From: Legionella moravica DSM 19234
GTDB taxonomy: Bacteria; Pseudomonadota; Gammaproteobacteria; Legionellales; Legionellaceae
Reading direction: 5' to 3'
DNA length: 64,000 bases
NCBI RefSeq assembly: GCF_000423305.1
Contig: NZ_KE383999.1
Coordinates: 179,667 to 243,666, forward strand
In this document: positions 16,605 through 24,283 of the stretch, piece by piece
How positions within the stretch are numbered: position 1 is the first letter of the stretch
Layout: the number at the start of each line of letters is the position of its first letter
Position numbers and translations under genes: made by a program
Notes under the pieces: generated by a model
Seen by the model: the letters and a program-made list of their open reading frames with translations, nothing else
Databases searched by the model: none
What the model was told of the DNA's origin: nothing

Positions 16605-17753
16605 TTGGTTACTATTTCTCTTACTAATAAAAATCCTGACTCAAATGATCATTCCGTGACGATTAATCTTAATAGCGGAGTGTGTTCTTTTCCTGATAAA
16701 CGCGAAGTGCCTCTAAGTGAATTTATCAAGCAGGAAGATTTTGTTCATCCTTTATTATCAGAGCCTTTTGTGCATTCAGCTGATCATGTTTATCTTTATG
16801 AGTATGATAACATTACGCAATTATTCTATTCTGCTGTTTTTGTTTATAAAACTTTATTGCACGCAGATAATCCCAATCTGTGTGTTTTTAAAATACAACC
16901 GTCTTGTCAATTTAAACAGAATAAAGTACCGGATGAACTCTATTTTTCTATAGATGGAACGAAACCCGCTACTGAATTAATTTCGGTTATGCAGTTAAAT
17001 AAAATTGTCAGTACATTAATGAGAGATTCTTTTGAATATTCTGAAGATTTCGTCATTAATGATACTTTTACTGTTGATCAGCTTCCTCCTTCGGTAAATG
17101 GAGATTTGTTTTATCCTGATAAAGAACCTTTTTATGAAATTTTTGAACACACCGCCAATCTGTCCAGACTCGAATTACGCTATATCAATCCAGTTATTGG
17201 ATTTGGTGTATTTTGCAGAGAGCCAATAAAAGCAGGTGAGTTCTTGGGGATCTACACTGGAGTAAAACAAGTCAATCTACCATCCATCTTAAATTATTCA
17301 TACAAACAGAACGGAGACAGTTTGAGTATGATTCTTGATGGCAGAAACTACGGGAATATAACACGATTTATCAATCATGCGCCAAATCCTGATAAAAATA
17401 AACCGTCTGCTGACTCTTCAAATCAGCTGTTTTCAAATTCCAAATGCAGTATTTACATAATAAACGGCTTGTCTTTCATGGTATACCTTACAACACGTGA
17501 TGTTATGCCGGGAGAGCAATTACTTGTGGATTATGGAGCGACCTATTTTCAAAAATCCACTCCAATCCTGTTTAAATCTAATGGACGACCTGTTAATCGT
17601 TATACCAGAATGTCAAAAAAGAAATTAGGGCATCTTAGAGTTATGGCTCATCATGGTGTTGTAAAAGCACAAAGATTTTTGCAATTAAGAATGGTGTTCA
17701 TCATTACTCTGATCTGTATTCTTATGGCGGGTCTGCATTTGTTGTCTATCTAA
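16605..17753 (+). CDS. SET-domain protein with C-terminal membrane anchor, candidate effector
   Basis: A 382-residue protein whose residues about 190-320 form a SET lysine-methyltransferase domain: GFGVFCREPIKAGEFLGIYTG, the RFINHS-type motif RFINHAPNPDKN (254-265) and GEQLLVDYG (303-311) with the Tyr of the pseudoknot. Residues 1-185 are unrecognised. The last 25 residues are a single hydrophobic helix (MVFIITLICILMAGLHLL), a tail-anchor-like layout. Start is TTG 16605 with AGGGAG five bases upstream. SET proteins are rare in bacteria; Legionella exports one (RomA/LegAS4) to modify host histones. By position this may be the lpg1449 locus, from memory. Secretion and substrate are inferred, not shown. 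Confidence 0.82.
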   Translation: MVTISLTNKNPDSNDHSVTINLNSGVCSFPDKREVPLSEFIKQEDFVHPLLSEPFVHSADHVYLYEYDNITQLFYSAVFVYKTLLHADNPNLCVFKIQPSCQFKQNKVPDELYFSIDGTKPATELISVMQLNKIVSTLMRDSFEYSEDFVINDTFTVDQLPPSVNGDLFYPDKEPFYEIFEHTANLSRLELRYINPVIGFGVFCREPIKAGEFLGIYTGVKQVNLPSILNYSYKQNGDSLSMILDGRNYGNITRFINHAPNPDKNKPSADSSNQLFSNSKCSIYIINGLSFMVYLTTRDVMPGEQLLVDYGATYFQKSTPILFKSNGRPVNRYTRMSKKKLGHLRVMAHHGVVKAQRFLQLRMVFIITLICILMAGLHLLSI

Positions 17754-17948
17754 TCGGTTAAATTTGAATAGTGTGAAAGAAATTGAATTTATTCTTAAAT
17801 ACAATCTAAACAAAACGTACAGTCTGAGGCTGTTCAGGATTGCTCACTTCCCTTATTTCAAGTTTAATAGTCACCTAATCAAATGACGTTACAATCACGG
17901 CATATTAAAACAGATTTGATTTGTAACGATTTTGGGGGGTTATAATTT

Positions 17949-18116
17949 ATGTCAGCCACTCGTATTAAATAATTGTTAGAGGAAAGCCTGGAACATCTAA
18001 TACCTGTGCCTCGTCTTGAATTCATGTATACCAAACAGGATACTCTGACTGCACGATTGCGCCGTTTTGATAATGCCAGGATAACTGTTCCTTCTTCGTA
18101 TTTGACAGGTGTTTAA
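17949..18116 (+). pseudogene. Small gene broken by one in-frame stop
   Basis: A 56-codon reading frame starts at ATG 17949, 9 bases after a run of G that could serve as ribosome site, reads MSATRIK, meets TAA at codon 8, then continues open as LLEESLEHLIPVPRLEFMYT... to TAA 18114-18116. The stop could come from CAA (Gln) by one C-to-T change. The sequence after the stop has balanced, protein-like composition. It may be a decayed remnant or a gene restarting at TTG 17973; I recognise no family. Confidence 0.4.
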
Positions 18117-18138
18117 AGTAACACCAATGAGATTGAGT

Positions 18139-18528
18139 CTATTGAACTATCTGCTTTTGTAACCAATCAGCAATATATTGTCCTGTCTCTTCAATCACCT
18201 GGACTGCCTGAGCATACAATTGATTGAATAATTCACGCTCGCCTGATTTCCAATATTTCTCAACATACTGACAGGCTAATTTCATACGTGTTGTACCCAG
18301 ATACATCGCGCCACTTTTAATTCTATGAGCTATGCGTTCTACTAAAGGATAGTCCTGATTATCAAATGCAGTTTTAATACGATTTAAATCATCGGGTATT
18401 TGTTTTAAGGTCATTAAAGTGAGCAACTCTAATAAAATGGATTCGTTTCCGCAATTTTTTAGCGCCAGCTTTTTATCAAAGAGAGGGAATTGATCCAGTT
18501 GAAATAATTCGTTATTGTGATTTGGCAA
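18139..18528 (-). CDS. Stand-alone HPt phosphotransfer protein
   Basis: A 129-residue four-helix histidine phosphotransfer domain. The phosphoacceptor His is in IAHRIKSGAMYLG (about 67-79), with the usual KSGA-type residues after it. There is no kinase or receiver nearby, so it is an orphan relay component that would move phosphate between a hybrid kinase and a response regulator encoded elsewhere. Start is TTG 18528 with AAGGA at proper distance. A 32-codon frame lies directly upstream. Confidence 0.85.
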   Translation of the reverse strand: MPNHNNELFQLDQFPLFDKKLALKNCGNESILLELLTLMTLKQIPDDLNRIKTAFDNQDYPLVERIAHRIKSGAMYLGTTRMKLACQYVEKYWKSGERELFNQLYAQAVQVIEETGQYIADWLQKQIVQ

Positions 18529-18541
18529 ATCGTGTTCCTTT

Positions 18542-18640
18542 TTATTTTATTGCTGAATAGATTCTTTCTGCAGAAATGAATGTTTTAATTATATCAGTAA
18601 CATGTGCTTGAGTGAGAGTATTTGTTAGGATTTTATCCAT
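18542..18640 (-). CDS. Possible 32-aa leader peptide before the HPt gene
   Basis: ATG 18640 is preceded by a good ribosome site (AAAGAGGAA immediately upstream) and opens a 32-codon frame ending at 18542, 13 bases before the HPt start. The peptide (MDKILTNTLTQAHVTD...) has no signal or recognisable motif. It could be a translated leader or a chance frame; the ribosome site is the main support. Confidence 0.3.
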   Translation of the reverse strand: MDKILTNTLTQAHVTDIIKTFISAERIYSAIK

Positions 18641-18805
18641 TTCCTCTTTTTCAGGACTTCAGTCTTTTTAAACCTAATGTCACGCGAACCTTTCGCCCGG
18701 AGGAGGCGCGACACCGATCTTTATCATCATGCACAGAGGGTTAACGCGCCGTCTCGAAGGGTTTTCAACATCAGGGTGAACGGTTCTGATGTGGTCAACA
18801 ATGGT

Positions 18806-19843
18806 CTACAACACCTGGTCAACCACCTTAAATTTGTCGGACATGTCTCCGACGTATTCAGGATGATTAGCCAAATCCAGTTTTTTAATCACATTCTGGT
18901 TGAGATCAAAACGATCCAGATGTACCGTAATTAAATTCTGGTTTTCAGTAGATTGAAAATAATAAATTTTATTGGTTAAGTCTGAAACAACACGCCATAT
19001 AGTTAATGATGTATTTTTTGAAGAGTAGGGATAAGCCACATTATTCATTACTGCCAATATCCCTGCCAACTCATTTTGTGTTGAACTGAACTCTGGTAAG
19101 GCTAGTGAATAGAAATGGGCGCGAACAAAACGATGTGTGGAACTGGTAGTACCGGGTAGGGGTTTGCTACCGCCAAATACTTTATATCGAGTTAAGTTAG
19201 CTAGTTGCTTATCATAAGTTGGATCATTGGTTACTGTGGTGTTATTTCGATCATGGTAGATGTTCAATGTTCCGTTGATGTATTCGAAAATTGCAGAATC
19301 GCCGGAAGCATCATCAAGAACCAAATGTAATTTTCCCCATTGTTGTGTGGCAGGGTGAAAATATGGGGTGATTTGAATTGGATTGGATTGGGTAAAATGG
19401 ACGGCATCTTCTACATTTTTAAAGTTATCAAGATAGTATTGCATCCATTGAGTAATGGATAAACCGGGTTTGGATGGATCGCGAATTCCATAGTCGGTCT
19501 CCTCCAGCCATAGGACATGGGCGGCAAGTCCCATCTCGTTAAATCCATCTGTTGTAAAATCCTCATATCCCGTAGCCACAATACTCCCATATTTTGAACT
19601 CCATGATATCCAGTTGCCTTGAGTCATGCTCGCTGGATCACTGCCGGATCGACTGATATTTCTGGGATAAACAATCAAATTGGTACCCATGTCTTCATTC
19701 CAGTCCATGCTACGTCCTACCATGACTGCATTTTTTTTATCCGTAACAAGAATACGAGTACATGCTGTTGATGAGGTTACATAGAATGATAGAAGTGAGC
19801 ATAATGATACGAGCCAAAATCCTTTTTTTAGTTTGATGGACAT
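18806..19843 (-). CDS. Secreted choloylglycine hydrolase / penicillin V acylase family enzyme
   Basis: A 345-residue Ntn-hydrolase. An N-terminal signal peptide (FWLVSLCSLLSFYVTSSTA) ends directly at the nucleophile Cys in CTRILVTD, so processing would expose it, as this family needs. Other family residues: RSMDWNEDM (Arg and Asp), SSKYGSIVATGYE, GLAAHVLWL, EYINGTLNIY and the later TVTNDPTYDKQLANL with the catalytic Asn. Substrate (bile-salt-like amides, acyl-homoserine lactones or beta-lactams) cannot be told from sequence. Likely periplasmic or exported. It stands alone, flanked by an IS remnant. Confidence 0.87.
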   Translation of the reverse strand: MSIKLKKGFWLVSLCSLLSFYVTSSTACTRILVTDKKNAVMVGRSMDWNEDMGTNLIVYPRNISRSGSDPASMTQGNWISWSSKYGSIVATGYEDFTTDGFNEMGLAAHVLWLEETDYGIRDPSKPGLSITQWMQYYLDNFKNVEDAVHFTQSNPIQITPYFHPATQQWGKLHLVLDDASGDSAIFEYINGTLNIYHDRNNTTVTNDPTYDKQLANLTRYKVFGGSKPLPGTTSSTHRFVRAHFYSLALPEFSSTQNELAGILAVMNNVAYPYSSKNTSLTIWRVVSDLTNKIYYFQSTENQNLITVHLDRFDLNQNVIKKLDLANHPEYVGDMSDKFKVVDQVL

Positions 19844-20002
19844 ACTTTTCCTCTAGATTAATTATTTTCCGTAATAATTCTTTAATAGTGAATATTCAAT
19901 GGACTTAGGTTTAGTATTATATGGGTGACTAATTAAATCAATAAACCGATCCAAATTATTTGAATTGAAACTGCTCTGTGTTTCGCTGACTTGAAAAAGT
20001 GC

Positions 20003-20448
20003 TGGTATAAGACACGGCTGTCCCATTAAAAATATGACGTCTTTCCGAGCGTAGCGAGGAATCTCCTGCAAGGTTGCACGATCCCATTACAATGCGGCCA
20101 TTAAAATCATATCAAGAGTTGAGTCTCCCCAGCCAGCCTTTTTCTGCAGGCGCCTAATGCTCATATCCTTAAATTTCTTTTTGGTATTTTGTAACCTTTT
20201 CAAAAAATAATAGTTCCGTTAAAGGATACAATTTCTTTCTATCAATTCTTGGATCTTCGAGCGTGTCGAAATGGTATAAAAATCCAGGTACATCTTCTGA
20301 TGACATCATTGAATTCCTTGTAAAAGAAAAGAGTTTAAAAGGTAATGATAATTAATGCATTAATTCAGATTGTACCAATTTGCAGGAGATTCCTCGCTAC
20401 GCTCGGAACGACGTGATATTTTTAATGGGACAGTCGTGTGGTATAAGA
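20003..20448. repeat. 10-base target-site duplication around IS remnant 1
   Basis: TGGTATAAGA occurs at 20003-20012 and again at 20439-20448, directly abutting both ends of the element. A perfect 10-base duplication fits the ISAs1 family (8-10 bases) and marks an insertion, not a recombination junction. Confidence 0.85.
20013..20438 (-). mobile_element. ISAs1-derived deletion element, copy 1 (426 bp)
   Basis: The ends are long inverted repeats of nearly 60 bases starting CACGGCTGTCCCATTAAA; this copy has a few right-end changes (GGAACGACGTGATAT and CAGTCGTG). The interior on the minus strand carries the start of an ISAs1-type transposase (ATG 20309, reading MMSSEDVPGFLYHFD then LEDPRIDRKKLYPL) joined by deletion to its C-terminal end (about 20090-20206, shared with copy 2). 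The frame is broken at the join. It therefore cannot move by itself but could be mobilised by an intact relative. Confidence 0.88.
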
Positions 20449-20662
20449 GAGTTAATCTATAACTTATTGAATTACTATGTAATAATGAATCCATTGGGAT
20501 AGCTTTTGAACGATTATGTTTTTTGAAAATAAGCTGCTTCTAGATCATTTGCTGCGTGCAATTCAAGAAATTGATATATGCGCTGTTCGAGCCATAGAGT
20601 CCTTTAACCTCCTGCTTGCAATAATTTGTGACGAACTGGAATATTACAATTAAGGATTAAGA

Positions 20663-21490
20663 ATGGTATTTAGGAGAACATGGTTTCAATTGTTTGTCAT
20701 TCTCTTAATATTGACCTCATGCTCTGCTAAATTTATGGGCAATGATCGTGTGGTACAAAAAAACAACAATCATCTCCGAATCGTAACGTATAATATAAAC
20801 TGGGGTAACAGTACCTGGCCGATTACCGCGCCGCAGAAAACGGCTGATGCAATAAAACTGCTGGATGGTGACATTGTTTTGCTACAGGAAGCGACTGCCT
20901 TTTGGCAAAACTACTTTAAGGAGCACCTTTCTGAACTTTATCCTTATCAACTATTTAAACCTAAAGATGATGGAGGGGGACTTGCTGTACTGACTAAATA
21001 CCCAGTAAGAGATCAGCAATATACACATTCTCTTATAGGTTGGCACCCTGGATGGATTTTTGATGTTGCCAGCCCTTACGGAAAAGTGCAAATTGCGAAT
21101 CTGCACTTAACTCCTCCATTAATCAGTAAGGATAATTTGAATTTTAATTTGAGTGCTTATTTTTCAACGCCAGCTATCAGGGAGCGGGAAATCGAATTTT
21201 ATTATCAATTCATCCAGCCTCATTTACCAACTGTGATTGCTGGTGATTTTAATGAGGGTACTCAGGGATTGGTTACCCAGTTTTTAAATCAACATGGATT
21301 TATCGATGTGCAATTCCAACAGGCCAAAAAGAAAAGTACCTGGCAGTGGCGCTTTGGTTTATTTATGGTGCAACAACAATTAGATCATATATTTTACAAC
21401 AACTCCTTTATTGAAACTAATGCACAAGTCTATTATGGTGGTGACTCGGATCATTTTCCTCTGGCTGTTGATTTAAAGCCTGTCACATAA
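20663..21490 (+). CDS. Lipoprotein of the endonuclease/exonuclease/phosphatase fold
   Basis: A 275-residue protein with a lipoprotein signal (FVILLILTSCSA, Cys about residue 20). The EEP fold is marked by RIVTYNINWG, LLQEAT (metal-binding Glu), NLHLTPP, AGDFNEG and the final GGDSDHFPL His. These proteins are Mg-dependent phosphodiesterases acting on nucleic acids, phospholipids or inositol phosphates; the substrate is not predictable. Export to the periplasm or outer membrane is likely. It is convergent with the phospholipase gene. Confidence 0.85.
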   Translation: MVFRRTWFQLFVILLILTSCSAKFMGNDRVVQKNNNHLRIVTYNINWGNSTWPITAPQKTADAIKLLDGDIVLLQEATAFWQNYFKEHLSELYPYQLFKPKDDGGGLAVLTKYPVRDQQYTHSLIGWHPGWIFDVASPYGKVQIANLHLTPPLISKDNLNFNLSAYFSTPAIREREIEFYYQFIQPHLPTVIAGDFNEGTQGLVTQFLNQHGFIDVQFQQAKKKSTWQWRFGLFMVQQQLDHIFYNNSFIETNAQVYYGGDSDHFPLAVDLKPVT

Positions 21491-21506
21491 AACGATGAGA
21501 CAGGCT
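21477..21506. terminator. Hairpin between convergent nuclease and phospholipase genes
   Basis: AGCCTGTC (21477-21484) and GACAGGCT (21499-21506) form an 8-bp stem overlapping the stop of the nuclease gene. On the minus strand it is followed by TTTAAAT, so it may end plcB transcription and possibly both genes. Confidence 0.5.
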
Positions 21507-21568
21507 GTTAAAAATCAATTGAGGCAAAAATTTATTAAAAATGGTTCTTCACTGATGTGTCCTTAGAT

Positions 21569-22822
21569 CTATTGAGTTATCTGAAACTCCAGCAAGGTAA
21601 AGAACCCACTCCAGTGCTTTGTCCAACGATGGTCATAGTAATCATTGTTTTTAACCCGTTTTAAAAGTTTGCCATTCTCCACTTTAAACAGAGGCGCAGT
21701 ATCATTTAACTGCTCAATTGCATCATAGTCGGGAAATAAGCTCATTTCAGGATAACTGTCAGGTATTATCCCTGTACTGAATGTAGAATAAATTCCATCG
21801 GCTGATCGTTGCATGGCATCAAGCAGAACGGCTCTTTGTAATTCAGCTTCTGGTTTGTAGAGATTGCCATCACCATAGGCTGTCCAACTGGTGCCTTCTG
21901 CATTCACAACATTTAAGCCGTGTTGATTGTCCTCATTATGCATCAAGTTAGCGATGAGAAGATTTAATGAGGCCGGCAAGTGTATTTTATCGGATATTGC
22001 GCGTCGTGGTGTTCTCATGTGGCCAGCAGAGAATGAGTCGGTTAGGTAATGGTTTGCAAAAGCATTCTGTGCATAAGCCAATTCGAGTAACTGCTGCGCT
22101 TCTTCAGTTTGACCGGCTTCTTTTTTTGCAAATCCTTTCAATGCAGTTTCTAATGCAAATCGATGGCCTGTTTTATAAGCAATTAAGGAATCAGGCGCAA
22201 AATGATCGTAATTGACTTCGGCCAGTTTAATATAAGTACCGAATGGAATGAACGCGCTAATAACTGATCCACCGCAAGTCAGTTTGTTTAATTTCCTGGT
22301 GATATCTATATCTTCTTTATTATAAAAATCCCAATCACTTTGCCCCTTCTGGCGTGATAATTCTAGTTTTTTTTCGATCTCTATTAGATAATTTCTGATA
22401 TTAAGCGCTTGATTTATTGGATTGGAACACTGTTTATCCTTTAGTGTGCCTTTGACCGCCATAGCCTCAAACTGTGCCTGAAAACAGGAGAGCCTTTCTT
22501 TTGCAGAGCAGCTTGAAATTGTTTTGTCAGGGTCTCCAAAAATATCGCCAGCGTACATGATAATTTCACCGTAGCTAAGTTTTAATCCGTTTGGCAGGGT
22601 TAACTTGAAGCTGCCACTAGATGAATTTGATGAAGAGAGGTGTAATCGCACAAGGTCGCCTAAGTTTTTGTGTTCCAGGCTGGCAAAGCCTGGTCCGTAT
22701 TGTTCCATAAGCTCAGCAGGGGTTTTAGGCATTAAATAGGAGCTATTTGAGCCATTATTAGCATGAAGGGGGATAACGACTAACAATGACAAAGGTAAAG
22801 CTCGTGTGATATTCTTCAACAT
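21569..22822 (-). CDS. plcB: Zinc-dependent phospholipase C, PlcB type
   Basis: A 417-residue protein with a signal peptide (ITRALPLSLLVVIPLHA). The His/Asp-rich segments FANHYLTDSFSAGHMRTPRR and LMHNEDNQHGLNV give the metal ligands typical of the Legionella/Pseudomonas fluorescens PC-PLC family. It would hydrolyse phosphatidylcholine or phosphatidylglycerol outside the cytoplasm. L. pneumophila has three such enzymes (PlcA, PlcB, PlcC); the position next to rlmD and relA fits PlcB (lpg1455 by memory). No neighbouring gene runs with it. Confidence 0.85.
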   Translation of the reverse strand: MLKNITRALPLSLLVVIPLHANNGSNSSYLMPKTPAELMEQYGPGFASLEHKNLGDLVRLHLSSSNSSSGSFKLTLPNGLKLSYGEIIMYAGDIFGDPDKTISSCSAKERLSCFQAQFEAMAVKGTLKDKQCSNPINQALNIRNYLIEIEKKLELSRQKGQSDWDFYNKEDIDITRKLNKLTCGGSVISAFIPFGTYIKLAEVNYDHFAPDSLIAYKTGHRFALETALKGFAKKEAGQTEEAQQLLELAYAQNAFANHYLTDSFSAGHMRTPRRAISDKIHLPASLNLLIANLMHNEDNQHGLNVVNAEGTSWTAYGDGNLYKPEAELQRAVLLDAMQRSADGIYSTFSTGIIPDSYPEMSLFPDYDAIEQLNDTAPLFKVENGKLLKRVKNNDYYDHRWTKHWSGFFTLLEFQITQ

Positions 22823-22943
22823 TATGCATTCCCTTGATTAAGATGTTAAATATATGAGCATTTATTTCATGTTGTGCATCCATGCAGTCTTTTAAAAATA
22901 GCACAAATTTTGTATAAAGTGATACTTAAATGAGATAATTTCC

Positions 22944-24278
22944 ATGAAGAGAGTTAAATCCAAGCCGGATCCTGCCCCCCAAAGAGCACATATTGATAAT
23001 TTAAGTCATGACGGCAAAGGCGTAGCGCGTATCGATGGCAAAGCTACTTTTATTCCTGGTGCGTTACCAAATGAACAGGTCGAATTTCAATATACTCGAG
23101 TTAAAAAAGATTATGATGAAGGGAGGTTGCTCTCCATCATTGAACCTTCACCATTACGTGTCGAACCTAAATGTCCACATTATCAATTGTGTGGTGGGTG
23201 TTCGTTACAACATATGAATGAACAAGAGCAAATACATTTTAAACAGGATCAATTGTTGGACTTATTAACCCGTTTTGGGCACACCAGTCCTCAAGCCATT
23301 TTGCCCCCATTGACAAGTGCTCACTGGAATTACAGAAATAAAGCACGCTTGAGTGTTCGTTTTGTGGAAAAGAAACAGTCGGCGCTCGTCGGATTCAGGG
23401 AGCGGAACAATCCGAGATACATTACTGAAATTACTCAATGTCCTGTTTTGCACGCCAAACTGGATACTGACATTATCCCCTTGAGGAACTTAATAGATTC
23501 TATGGAGGATAAACATTGCATCGCTCAAATTGAGGTTGCAGCTGGAGATACTGAAATAGCGTTGATATTTCGAAATTTATCGCCACTCAATGCCAATGAC
23601 GAGCTTAAGATTCAACAGTTTGCTGAACAGTATCATTATAAAATATTTCTTCAGCCAGGTGGTCCGGACACTGTACATTGTTATTATCCCGATAAAGCCA
23701 GTGATTATTTGACGTATCAATTGCCTGACTTTGGTATTAAATTCCAATTTCACCCAACAGATTTCACCCAGGTTAATGCTGAGCTGAATAGAAAAATGGT
23801 ATCCCTGGCCATAGAGCTTATGGATCTGAAAAGTTCCGATAAAGTGCTAGACTTATTTTGTGGGTTAGGAAATTTTTCTTTACCGATGGCAAAATTTTGT
23901 TCGAAGGTTATTGGTGTTGAAGGCAGTAAAACCATGGTCGATCGCGCCTACATGAATGCTCAGGCGAATGGCCTGTCCAATGTGGAGTTTTATGCAGCCA
24001 ATTTAGATGATATTACAGAAGTCAGTAAACTGACACACCAATCAGTGAACAAAATACTTATTGATCCCCCGCGTTCAGGTGCCTTGGAATTGGTCAAACA
24101 GATTGACTCCATCAATCCTGAACGTATAGTTTATGTATCGTGTAATCCCATAACATTAGCCAGAGATACCGATGTACTGGTAAATCAAAAAGGCTATGTA
24201 TTGATTAAAGCGGGTGTGATGGATATGTTTCCGCATACTGCGCATGTTGAATCTATAGCCTTGTTTGAAAAAGGATAA
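22944..24278 (+). CDS. rlmD: 23S rRNA (uracil-1939-C5)-methyltransferase
   Basis: A 444-residue TrmA/RlmD-family enzyme. An N-terminal TRAM domain ([28 protein letters not shown] is its span, residues 17-45) is followed by the iron-sulphur Cys cluster [13 protein letters not shown] (about 77-89), a SAM-binding domain ([16 protein letters not shown]) and the catalytic [12 protein letters not shown] with nucleophile Cys. Length agrees with RlmD. It lies six bases before relA, the same order as in E. coli (rlmD-relA), so co-transcription is likely. Confidence 0.95.
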   Translation: MKRVKSKPDPAPQRAHIDNLSHDGKGVARIDGKATFIPGALPNEQVEFQYTRVKKDYDEGRLLSIIEPSPLRVEPKCPHYQLCGGCSLQHMNEQEQIHFKQDQLLDLLTRFGHTSPQAILPPLTSAHWNYRNKARLSVRFVEKKQSALVGFRERNNPRYITEITQCPVLHAKLDTDIIPLRNLIDSMEDKHCIAQIEVAAGDTEIALIFRNLSPLNANDELKIQQFAEQYHYKIFLQPGGPDTVHCYYPDKASDYLTYQLPDFGIKFQFHPTDFTQVNAELNRKMVSLAIELMDLKSSDKVLDLFCGLGNFSLPMAKFCSKVIGVEGSKTMVDRAYMNAQANGLSNVEFYAANLDDITEVSKLTHQSVNKILIDPPRSGALELVKQIDSINPERIVYVSCNPITLARDTDVLVNQKGYVLIKAGVMDMFPHTAHVESIALFEKG

Positions 24279-24283
24279 ATTTC

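Noticed and set aside
19862..20071. 69-codon minus-strand frame
   Set aside because: Starts inside the terminal repeat of the ISAs1 remnant and is a by-product of the insertion.
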